64,000 nucleotides of DNA from Lathyrus oleraceus. Its lineage: Eukaryota > Streptophyta > Magnoliopsida > Fabales > Fabaceae. This document shows positions 26,525-37,182 of this stretch, one piece after another. Made by a program: the position numbers and the translations under genes. Every line of letters begins with the position of its first letter. The stretch's first letter is position 1. The stretch spans positions 180,678,782 to 180,742,781 of the forward strand of contig NC_066582.1 of the NCBI RefSeq assembly GCF_024323335.1. Direction: 5' to 3'. The notes under the pieces are model-generated. The model was not told the DNA's origin. It ran no database searches and saw only the letters and a program-made list of their open reading frames with translations.

Positions 26525-28325
26525 TGCCACAAGATTTTATTTATTCCAAAGGAAAGGGAAAATAGAGATAAAATCTCAAAGAGAATGGTCTCGCGACCAA
26601 GAGCGGAGTCAGAAGCCATTTATGTAAGGGGAATGTATTAGTACCCCTTACATCCATCGTACTCGATCGGAACCACTTTACCTGTATGAATGCATATGGA
26701 TGTTGTTTATCTGAATATTACTTGCTATCGATGAAATGAGATGAATAAGAATTAGATGAGAAAAGAAAATAAGTTTTAAGTTAGTCATCTCTCCAAGGAT
26801 TTTGACCCTTGTGCCTAGGTACCTTCATATGTGCAATGAGGAAGTCATAGCTCCGTAGTTCCGATAAAAAATGGAGTATTTGTTTGGTTGTTTTTATGAA
26901 CAATGTTGATGTTCATGTGCTATTGTTCACTTGCTTGTATGTTCGATCATGGGAGCGTTAAGTGTCTATTTGTTTGCGGTAGAATGGATGCGCTTTGATC
27001 ACATTCTAACAGTTACATATTACTTGCTCACATATGGAGGCTTAAGCGTCGTTCACGGTAGAACGGAAGTAACATGCCCTTTTAGAAAAGGTTTGGAAGA
27101 ATGCACTGAGCCAAAATTTATTTGATTGGTTAGGGTTGATTTTAGTACGAAGACAAGCATTAAACCCTTGGCTAGATATAGTTAACAATCCAAACGCTTG
27201 GGAGTTTAAAGGATAATGGTATCCTAACCACTCTTTTTCATCCAAAAAGACATTTGAATTGTTAAAGAGTTTTGCAAGTCTAATCATTGGAACTTAAAGG
27301 GAGATAAGTATCTGAACCTTGACAAAGTACAACCAATAATCAGAATACTTGAGAGTCGAGAGGACAATGGAATCCTAGCTACCCTTTTTCTCCCTCATAG
27401 AACCTAGATTGAACTTGTTTGAATCACTAGATGTTTTAAGGGAGAAGTCAAGTGTTGGGTCCTCAATCTAGGTACCACCAACAACCCAAGTACTTGATTT
27501 TTGTGTACAAGCACGTACACCCCCTTTTTCATTCCGGTTTGTTAAGAAATTGTTTTGAAAATGACACTTGACGTCGGATCAAGTGTTTGGATTTATTATG
27601 AAAAAGTGCGTGTGAAGAATGGGGGTAGGGAGGTAGAATGAGATTGATATTGAGAGAAGACAATGGATGTGGAATGAATAAGATATACTTTATGTTAGAT
27701 CAAGTACTCACGTTTCTATGAAGTGAGTTTGATTTGGAAAACACGTGACGTTAGATCAAGTATGCCTTTTATCTTTTAAAATGCTTTATTTTATCATTTG
27801 GCTTTATTTTTTTTAGTTAGCATGTATGATGAGCTATAAAAGAAATAAACCTAAGTTATTACACTTACATGGGATGGGGAGACATAGGACCATGGTGAAT
27901 AAAATGGATATACAAGCATATATCACCTTAAATTGAAATGGCATTTTCAATTTAAATCACTAACCGCAATCAAAATATAGAATTAAAGCAAAATGGAAAA
28001 ATGCATGAACATGGCATATGGAATCAAAGTACAAGGAATGAACTTTTAACCCTAACTAAACATATATGTTAATTGAATTAAAAAGGCAAAATATTAGTGA
28101 AACCAAAACAAGAATTAAATGGTTAATCCAATATTTTTTTCAAGGCATTTTTTTTAATGTGATTAAAAGTTGAATTAATATCTAAATATTAAAATCCTAA
28201 ATGACTAAATCTAATTAAATTCCACAATTAAATGTACTATTTCTAACCATGGGGATATGTATATGATTAGGGTTAGTGACCTAGATGATCATTATGAAGG
28301 GTAGGGTAAATTTTTGGGTATGACA
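26525..28325 (-). repeat. LTR of an Ogre/Tat-related element, minus orientation
   Basis: On the minus strand it starts TGTCATACCCAAAAATTTAC at 28325 and ends ...AATAAAATCTTGTGGCA at 26525. Near its end are GGGGTACTAATACATTCCCC and CCTTTCCTTTGGAATAAATA, which parallel the end of the Ogre LTR (GGGTGCCTAACACCTTCCC and TTCCTTTGGATAAATAAAAG). Length is 1801 bp. Flanking pentamers (TACAA left, CGTAT right) do not match, and no primer site follows, so it is a fragment or a rearranged solo LTR. Confidence 0.5.
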
Positions 28326-29342
28326 CGTATCATAAGGACTCTTGAATGTTGTAACCAAACGAATGAAAATAAGGGGGGTTTTAAGGTTCAGAACTTAAAT
28401 CAAAGATGATTAATGGTAAAAGAAAAATTGATAAATAATCTAATCCACTGTATTGATTTCCTACATATAATTGATTCTTATAATTCCAGTTCCCTATGTA
28501 GATTCAACCCTATTCGATTACAATAACCTCTGACAAGCTTAACATGTATTATCTGATGTATGTTCCTAAGATGTACTAAGCTAAAATTGAAAGAAACTGT
28601 AGGAGTTGAACTAAATAAAACTTCATTCACTTTTAGACGACAACCTTGCAACGATTTATCTTCTCTTTTCTCTTTTTATTCTTCTTTTTCAGAAGGAATA
28701 TGTATTGTCATCCTTCTTTTTCTTTTTCCAATTTTTTTTCTCTTTTTTTCCTTTTCTTTCTATTTTTTTCTTTTCTGCCTACTTTTGAAGTATGACAACT
28801 ATAATAATTCAACCCCACACAAATCTATATAAGACTCTTTCAACCCTTTAAATAGGGTGATAGCATTATTTTTGACTTTTAGGCTTGTAATGAGTTATAA
28901 ACAAAAAATGGGATAATTAGGGTTTTCAAACACGGGATGATATTTTTTAGGGTTAGCTTTTTGGTTAATTGGCTAAAAAAATAAAACACAAAGAACTTTA
29001 CTTTATCATATATGTGTGCACAAGTAATCAAACAGTTTCAAAAAGAATCATATCAAGTTTTAGAGACTAACAGACATGAGTGAAATCACACAAGAAAGAA
29101 AGAGATGGATTTTTGAATGTTATCCATTAAAAGGCTCAAAATCTCATAAAAGGTTATTGGTCTACCGCAAATGATGCACAATTTAGAACTTAGTCCTACT
29201 TAACATACTATGAATGCACAACACCTCACTCACATCACACCACAAGTATTTAGTCAAGAGAACAAAGAAAATACTCACACTTGCAACCTAAAAAACAAAG
29301 AAAAAACATGCATTTTAAAAAAAGAAGAAACAAGTCAATGAC
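28326..29342. other. Unassigned AT-rich DNA with a pyrimidine-rich tract
   Basis: No gene is visible. Bases about 28660-28785 are a C/T-rich run on the plus strand (CTTCTTTTTC-like), giving a spurious 90-codon frame at 28560-28832. The last five bases before the Ogre LTR (ATGAC, 29338-29342) are one half of that element's expected target duplication. Confidence 0.4.
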
Positions 29343-30472
29343 TGTAAGACCCCAATTTTGTCCCTAAGATCCCTCATGGCATCATATCATATCATTGCAT
29401 TGCCTCAAGGATCATTGGACACCTTGCTTCCTTCCCTATGGGTTGGTCATCTTTTTGAGAGTGGTTCTTGATCACCAAGCATCCTTGCATTTGTATATCA
29501 TTGTTTTTCTTTTAATCACTAACCAAAAGTACAAAAATATGTCATCTAACTTTTGTCTTGCAGATGAAGCATTAACAGGTCAAGGCAATCAAAGGCATTC
29601 TTTGAGCAATAGATGGTGGTCATTCTTGAGATTTGGACCCCACAATCATTCACAAGAGTTCATATGAGTTATAATGTCATTTTGAAGCAAAATCCCAAGT
29701 GGTAGAGGCTTGAATTTCATCAGAACATTTGCAAGTCATCTAAAGGTCTAGAAAGTCAACTGCAAAGTCAACTGTGGATTTGGAGGTGGGAAGTGATTAG
29801 AAATACTTCATTCATGTTCAAACAAGTCTCATTTGACATTTCAAACACTCACATTGAAGAATTTGAAGTTAGGTCAAGAATTTCCAAAAATAGCAAGTGA
29901 CCTATAATTTGAACTTTCCAAAAATGGAAAGATTTTAGACCAATTTCAACTCAATATTACATCATCAAGAAAGCTTCAAATGAACTTTTGTTGAACATGA
30001 AAGTTGTAGATCTTTCTCTCCCATTTCCAAAATGTCCAAGATCATGAATTTATCATGTGTGGTTAAGGAGATATGATCAAATCATGGCAAAGTGTGCATG
30101 GGACTTCAAATGAGCATAACTTTTCAACCAAAGCTCCAAAATGTGTGGTTCTTTTTGCTAAATTCTCCTCATGACCTCTAATTTCCAAATCATGCATCAC
30201 ATTACATGAATTGTCATCACATGATCACTTGTTAATCCATTGGCTTTTTGGAGGGAAATCACAAAATTCAAAAATGGTGCATGGTTTGAACTTTTTGCCA
30301 TTACCATTGGTTTTAAAATTGGATTTTAAGTGAAAATGGATGAAATTCGTGTACTGTTCACACATGCATTCCATGCATAGAGGTGAAAAACCAATTTGTG
30401 CATACACCCTAAAAATTGGTTAATCTCATTAGCATTTGGTTTAAACATGATCTAAACATGATTAGTAGGAGG

Positions 30473-30479
30473 TATATAA
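30473..30479 (+). promoter_or_regulatory. Putative TATA box of Ogre LTR A
   Basis: TATATAA in GGAGGTATATAAGGATAA, about 1.13 kb into the LTR. The truncated LTR of copy B has TATATATA at 48888-48895 at the corresponding offset, followed in both by a TCA/CAGATC-rich stretch. Conservation of position supports it as the U3 promoter; a transcript start has not been seen. Confidence 0.55.
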
Positions 30480-32989
30480 GGATAATCCCAACTGTTTTCA
30501 GCATTAACATTCATTTTTCAGATCTAGATCCAAAATTCTCAAAACTTTTCTCTCAAAATTTCTTCCAATTTCTTCAAACAAGAACACATTCTATTGGTTG
30601 ATTCTTGATCCTGAGGTATTGTTGAGCAAGATTGGACGTGGAATAGAGAGAAACCGTGCCATATTGAAGCATACTCGAAGCTTGAAGCATCCATGGTGAT
30701 TTCAAATTCTGTTGAATTCAAGTGTGTTTGAGCTCCAATCTCTCCTCCAATCATCTATACAAGCATCACAGAGAAGCTTTTGATCGTTTCAAGTCTTGGA
30801 TAGCACGAATTCCAGCTTCTGCACTTCAAGAGGTCACAATTCGAATCTCTTATTTTTGAAATCCATTGCTATGTTATTGTAGATCTAAGTGTGCTGGTTA
30901 TGCTGAGCTTTGAATCGTGTGATTTGGTGTTGTTTTGAGCTAGTTATGCATGTTTAAAGTTTTGATGTTCATTTAAGTTTTTCTTCGATTTGGCTTTGTT
31001 ATGATGATTCGTGAGAAATTGATTGTTGATCTTGATTGTACATTGCCGGATGATTCGAACGCTGTGCTTAATTATGATTTCTGGACATGTTTTGAGAAAT
31101 CTGGAAAATCCAGATGAAGATCATGATGATCTTCATCTTCAACCTTGAATGTTCTTCATTTCCAGTATTTGCTACGAAATCGCTGCCAATTAGCTAGGAA
31201 AATTTGAATTAGCTATGAAATATCTTGGCGCGCTAGGGTTTGAGCTGATACGATGCCGTTTAGGTTGAGCGTGCATATTTGAATCTGGCAATGGATCGAT
31301 TCCTGCCGAGCGAGGTTTTTCAAATTGACTTGCATTTTTTCATTTTCCCTCCTTTGACCATGCTATGCTCATCTTTGATTTTCAATTTTTTCCTTAACTT
31401 TTAAAAATCATATAAAATTGAAAACTCAACCAATTTGATCCCAATTTTTTGCTATGTTCTCCTAATGTTGTCTAGTTTTTTATGAGCATAAATTGGAAAG
31501 TTGTGCCTAGCTGGAAAATTGAGTTGTGCTAGGATGTTTGAGTACATATGCTTGTTTGACCTTGCCTTCCTTATTCCTTCATGAAATGCTTGTTTCTTAT
31601 CCAATGAATGTGAAATTTTGCATGATGAAACTAGACGCATTGTTGGACATTTTGGTTTTGGATTGGTATTTTTCCTATGCATCATCTCTGTTTTATGCTT
31701 GTGCTAAGTTGGTGTGACAATTTGTGTCACACCTTTGCTTGTCCAACTTGTACCATGTGATTTCCATACCAAATGATGTCCAATGCTTCTGATTTTTTGT
31801 ATGTTGATCATGTTAGATGTCTTGATTGCTCATGAATTTTTCTAGATTTATTTGAATCATTTCTATTTTGATTTGAATTTTTCATTCATGTTGATCACAT
31901 ATGAGCTTTGAAATTGCCTTGAATTTCACTTGATCATGAAATGCATTTGGTGATTGATCTTGATGTGAGACCTTTTGGAATGTGTCAATATGAGATTGAA
32001 GTTGATTCATGTTAAATTTCAGCTCCTGTTTTAAATTTTTTCTCCATCTTTGACCCTAGGCTTTGACCTAGTGGTTTGTGGCTTACATTTGAGCTTTGAT
32101 TTCAGGTTGAACATCCAAGTTGCATAATTGATGATGCTCCATCACTTGAGTATTGTTGTTTGCTTTTGTTTACTAACATTTGTGTGTTTTGTAGGTTGTT
32201 GCTAACTCATTTGAGTTTGCCTTTTGGCTTACATATTTTGTACATTGGGATTGTCTGTTGCTTATTGATTGTTGTCTGATTGTTTGAGTATTGTACTGAT
32301 TTGTTTAGTGTTTCCACAAGTACTTAAGTTGCTTTAAGTTCATTGTGAACTTTGCTTTGCTTGGTTTCTTAACCACTTAGGTATAATCTCTAATCTTCAT
32401 GTAGTCTGGAAGACCTACTGTTATTGGTAGGCACCTGTCTGAAGTCCTCCTTAAGAGGCAATGCTTGTGATTGTTTAATTTTGTGCCAAGCAGGAAAAGT
32501 CCTCTTATGAGGCAATGGGCAGATAAAAGAGATGTGTAATCCATCTCCTGCTACTCAGTGTGTCATTCACTTTGCTCACATAATGTGTTGATGCATTGTG
32601 AATAATAACCCAAGATCTTATAGAGTCCATTTGTGGAGAAGAGTTCCAACTTTCTGAACTCCCACACTTTCCATTGATCAAAGCTCTCCATGATCAGGGA
32701 TAAGAGCTATGAGGCACACCCCTCATCTCCATTTCATCTGCTTCACCCTAACTCTCAATGTTAGGGTTAAGAGCACAATTACCCCATTCCAGTTGGCTGT
32801 AAAGCCTAACCTTGCTTGAGCCTAATTGATTGTATATAGTGTGTGCTAATTGACTTGTTTGTCTGCTTACTTGATTCATCTGTGCATATTTGCTTGAGTG
32901 TGCCTTTGTGCATTTATCATCATCACTTGTATATCATTTCATAAACATTGTTCATTACTTTATAACATTTGGTTTTGTCCATGGAGGAG

Positions 32990-33402
32990 GCAAGCATAAG
33001 TCCATTGATTGGCAGTTGTTTCCCATGATATGGTAGGAGACTAGTATAAGTCCATTGATTGGCATCTGGTATCCTTGTCATTTTGTTTTGTGAGACTAGT
33101 ATAAGTCTATTGATTGGCATCTGGTATCCATGTTTCTCTTTGTTTTAGGAGATTGGTGTAAGTCCATTGATTGGCATCCGGTATCCATTTTGTTTTGTGA
33201 GACTAGTATAAGTCCATTGATTGGCATCTGGTATCATTGTTTCTCTTTGTTTTAGGAGATTGGTATAAGTCCATTGATTGGCATCCGGTATCCATTTTGT
33301 TTTAGGAGATTGGTGTAAGTCCATTGATTGGCATCCGGTATCCATTTTGTTTTGTGAGATTGGTATAAGTCCATTGATTGGCATCCGGTATCCATTTGTT
33401 TT
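32990..33402 (+). repeat. Minisatellite in Ogre LTR A, eight ~50-57 bp units
   Basis: Each unit contains ATAAGTCCATTGATTGGCAT followed by CTGG/CCGGTATCC and a TTTTGTTTT run with GGAGATTGG or GAGACTAG. Unit starts are near 32996, 33046, 33101, 33158, 33208, 33264, 33314 and 33363. Short and long units partly alternate, differing by a GTTTCTCTTT segment. The 87-codon antisense frame over it is a repeat artefact. Confidence 0.9.
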
Positions 33403-34418
33403 GTTCATCTGTTATTTACTTATTGCCTTATTCCAAAGGAATCACTTGAATCATCTACATATGATCTCAAGAGGTGAACATCTAAGAAGTTTTACTTCCT
33501 CACCCTCCCACCTTTTGTTTCTTTAAACCTCCATTTGCATGTTAACCCGAAACCTGAAAATTATTGTGCAAACATTTTCATTTCTTTTCAAATTAGAAAC
33601 CTAGGCCTTAAGCCTTTGATTTTCAAACTTCATTTTCATAACACTTCTTTTGAATTGAATCCTAATCATACTTTGACCATCTTTTGTGAATAATCCTAAT
33701 TGGTTAATTTCACTCATTCAATTGTTTTGTGGCTTTGTCCATTCTTGATAAGTTTTCATACATTAGCCATAGGTTTGATTTATCCTAGTTGGTTGATGTT
33801 AATCTCACCTTTTGTCCTTAGTGATTGAATTGTAAGACTTCCTTGCTTATTATAGGGTTAACCCCTCACTAGCAAGTTAAAGCTTTTCTCACATGGTGGA
33901 CTTGTTGTTTGTATAAGGTTGAGTTTTCTCCCGTGGATAACGAAAGACCTTAGGGCTTTTGTTTTAAAATGAATCCACTCATATTTCGGAAATCTTTTAG
34001 CCGAACTACAGCGTTTTGATCCTTACCTTCCATGGAAAGGTACGTAGGCAACGGGTTCATCCGTTCAAACACAAAAATAATAACTTGTATATTCTTTCTC
34101 TCATCTTTTGAATCCATGTTTGCACAATAAATATTTCGTAAACAAATAACATTTCATACAACAAGTTGTGAAAAGGGCTCCCTAGGAGTACCTAGGACGT
34201 TTTGGGTGCCTAACACCTTCCCATTGCGTAATTAACCCCTTACCCAGATCTCTGATCTTTTCATTAGTTTTCTATGTGTAAAACTTCTTAGGCTTTTGTT
34301 CGCTTTTTAGCCATTCCTTTGGATAAATAAAAGTGCGGTGGCGACTCGATTCTTTGTATGCTTTGCTTTTGATTTAGTCAATAAATCATAAAGTGACGAA
34401 TACACCGCTACAGAAAAG

Positions 34419-34436
34419 TGGCGACTCTGCTGGGGA
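34419..34436 (+). promoter_or_regulatory. Primer binding site of Ogre copy A
   Basis: TGGCGACTCTGCTGGGGA begins with TGG to pair with a tRNA CCA end, and lies six bases (GAAAAG) after the LTR. Ogre elements are known to use tRNA-Arg; this sequence is of that kind. Confidence 0.88.
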
Positions 34437-35434
34437 TCAAATTCCTTGGTGGTTTTGCCTACTTTTCACCCTTGTTGTATGATATTTGTTTATCTGTTAT
34501 ATGGCATATTTTTGTACAATTTGGGATTACTGTATTGATTGTAATGATTGAATTGCTTGATATACAATTGCTTGTTTGCTTGGTGATCTCTGTGAGATGA
34601 GTTCTATACCCGAACTCGAGTGCACTTTAGGATAGGAGAATGGCATAGTCTTGTCGACGTGTGTGGATTATTCCTTAACAAGTTGACTTGCGAGTCCATT
34701 CACTTGGTGGAGGTCATGTTGGATTAATAATGTCACACAAGTGATTTGTGGTTAGGCATTATTCTTTCAATCATGTGCCTTAGAAGCCAAGGACCTTAGT
34801 TTACCAAGCCCATCTTGGCCTATTTTTAGGACGTAGTGCGGAGGTCGTTCAGATGTAAGATCTGATGCGATTGTTACGCGATACTACACTCATAAGAGTC
34901 TCTCTTGAGAATATTTTTGGAATACGAGTATTCGTTCCTCCAATAATATTCGAAAGATGGGATGATGACTATGGGAACCTTTTGTAGAACATGTTCGGCA
35001 GGTTTAAACCCTAGTACACTCCCTTTGGGTGGTTCTTAACCGAGACTCCATACTAGTGACTCTCAACAAACCCGTGATTCATGGTTGAGTCGTTCAGACA
35101 TCCTTAATATCAATGGAACTTGGGTGTCGATAAGGTGAAAACCATAATCCACCAAAATGGATGATTGATATTAAGGATGATTGAGCCGGTTCATGTATTG
35201 TTAATATCAATGGAACTTGGGTGTTGATAAGGTGAAAACCATAATCCACCAAAATGGATGATTGATATTAAGGATACTATGAGCTTTCCCATGACCTTTG
35301 TCTGGTGTGATTTGCTTGATCCTTGAGTGTGATTGTTGCATTCATACATTCATGCATTCATCTGCATTCATGTCATCAGAAAAATCAGAAAATTTTCAAG
35401 GAACTTAAAGGGTTTATTTGCAAAATTTTCAGAC
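34437..35434 (+). other. Ogre A untranslated leader
   Basis: About 1 kb between the primer site and ORF1, conserved in copy B (52823-53719). It holds no ORF worth calling. It includes a long stem-loop in two tandem copies (35099-35179 and 35201-35271) and a smaller palindrome near 34920-34945 (GAATAC facing GTATTC). Such leaders usually hold packaging and dimer signals; that role here is inference. Confidence 0.7.
35099..35271 (+). repeat. Duplicated leader stem-loop
   Basis: Bases 35099-35114 (CATCCTTAATATCAAT) are the perfect reverse complement of 35164-35179, a 16-bp stem closing a 49-base loop. A second copy at 35201-35211/35261-35271 has an 11-bp stem and almost the same loop (GGAACTTGGGTGT ... 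CCACCAAAATGG). Copy B has one version with a 13-bp stem. Confidence 0.85.
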
Positions 35435-36882
35435 ATGGAAAGACCAAAAAGGCATACAAAGAAGTACAACTTTAGACAGCCCGATGTGAAAGAGTTAAGG
35501 AATCTGACATCTTATGTATTAGATCCCTTGGGTTTTAAAGCTCGGTATGGGAAGCTTCTGCCTCTGTTGACTACTCAGGTTGACGAAGGGTTGATGAGTA
35601 CTTTGGCGCAGTTCTATGATCCTCTGTATCATTGCTTCTCTTTTCCAGACTTTCAGCTATTGCCTACGCTCGAGGAGTATGCTCATCTCGTGGGTATTCT
35701 GATTCTGGATCAGGTTCCATTCAGTGACTTAGAGAGTACTCCGACTTCTCGAGAGATTGCAGACTTGTTGCACATAGATGAATCCCTTATCGAAGCGCAT
35801 ATGACCACCAAAGGTGGAATTCAGGGTCTTCCTTCTGACTTCCTCATCGCTCAAGCTACCGTTTATGGGAAGGCCATGAGTGAGGATGCCTTTGAGGCCA
35901 TATTCGTGCTGCTCATCTATGGTTTGGTATTGTTCCCCAACATCGACAAATTTGTGGATGTGAACGCCATTAGGATCTTTTCTGTTCTTAATCCCGTTCC
36001 GACTCTGTTGGGTGATGCCTATTTCTCTTTGCATCTGAGGAATGCAAAGGGTGGAGGAGTTATTGTGTGCTGTTTGTCTCTGTTGTATAAGTGGTTTATT
36101 TCTCACTTACCGCAGACAGTCGCTTTCAAGGAGAACAAGGGATGTCTACGGTGGTCTACGAGACTTATGTCTCTCACTAATGACGATATCTCTTGGTATG
36201 ATCGCGTGTATGATACAGTTCAGATTATTGATTATTATGGTGAATTCCCTAATGTGCCTCTTCTTGGTACATGTAGTGGGATCAGCTACAATCCTATCTT
36301 AGCACGTCGTCAGCTTGGGTTCCCCCTAAAGGATAAACCTCATAACATTCTGTTAGAAGGTGTGTTCTTTCAGGAGGGTAAAGATCCCCAAGGCCTGAAA
36401 GCCTGGATGGTCCGCGCTTGGCGTAAGATTCACAAGAAGGGTAGAAATGAGTTGGGTCCGAAGAACTGCATTGCTTTGGAGCCATATACTGCTTGGGTCA
36501 GACAGAGAGCTTCTGAGTATCTTATGCCATATGATTATCCGAGACCTACACCGTTGGTTGTGGCTAGGCCTTCAACCCTCCCTAACAAGGCGTAGAGGAG
36601 TTGAGAGAAGAAGACCTTTCACGTGCCTGGATCCGTGAAAGAGAAGAGTTGCTTCAACAGCTTAAAGAGAAGGACGCTCTGATCGAATTCCTCGAGCATC
36701 AGGTGATAGATGATCCAAATGATACTTGGACTTCTCTGCTTCCTCAGTCTTCCAAGTTCTGGAAGAGGAAGTATGATCGACTTGCTAAGGAGAAAGCGGA
36801 TATGGAAGCAACATATGAGAGAGAGATCAAGAAGCTTTGTGTTTCTCGTCTTCCAGCATCTCGAGCTTCTAGGGATCCATAG
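35435..36882 (+). pseudogene. Ogre ORF1, copy A (frameshifted near its end)
   Basis: Extra Ogre protein encoded before gag, function unknown. The start MERPKRHTKKYNFRQPD at 35435 is chosen because copy B has the same ATG at 53720 while the frame upstream differs between copies. Residues ~20-150 (LDPLGFKARYGKLLPLL, DFQLLPTLEEYAHLVGI) resemble the plant mobile domain found in plant transposons and some host proteins. The C-terminal ~90 residues (EREELLQQLKEKDALIEFLE, YDRLAKEKADMEATYEREI) predict a coiled coil. One base is missing near 36585 relative to copy B, so the main frame stops at 36595 and the tail is read in another frame to 36882. Full family length would be about 482 residues. Confidence 0.8.
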
Positions 36883-37182
36883 GATGTTTATTTTCCTTTT
36901 CCCTTGTAATAATCAACAATGTTGTACTTCTTTGTCCTGAATATATTTGATGAGATATTTTCCATATGCGATTGAATGTTTAATATTTCAAAAATTTGCA
37001 AATAGAACCCTGAAAGTTCCTTGAAATAAAAACAAAGCATATGCACAAGCATCGCATGCATCATCTTGCATAAGCAGGTGTTGTTCTGGTCTTCTTGTCT
37101 GTGGCCTAACTCTGTGCTCTTCATTTATTTTGAAGACAAGCTGACTCATCGGTACTACACCCGAGCTAATTCTGCAAGAGTG

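Larger units (their letters stand above)
29343..34412 (+). repeat. 5' LTR of Ogre copy A (5.07 kb)
   Basis: Starts TGTAAGACCCCAATTTTG and ends ...CACCGCTACA, six bases before the primer site. From about 29865 onward it is alignable with 48278-52798, sharing CAAGTGACCTATAATTT-like text, ATGAAAGTTGTAGATCTTTC, a ~50-bp minisatellite and the closing CCTAGGAGTACCTAGGA segment. It carries no real ORF. The long stretch from TATA box to LTR end (about 3.9 kb) makes a very long R-U5. Confidence 0.9.

Noticed and set aside
26525..28325. Solo LTR with target duplication
   Set aside because: Flanking pentamers TACAA and CGTAT differ.
33145..33408. Tandem repeats suggestive of a CRISPR array or a repeat protein
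   Set aside because: The units are minisatellite repeats within a plant LTR, without unique spacers; a CRISPR array is not expected in this context.
37066..37182. Upstream extension of the Ogre A gag frame
   Set aside because: It has no ATG, and copy B has a stop in the equivalent stretch; the shared ATG at 37183/55469 is the better start.
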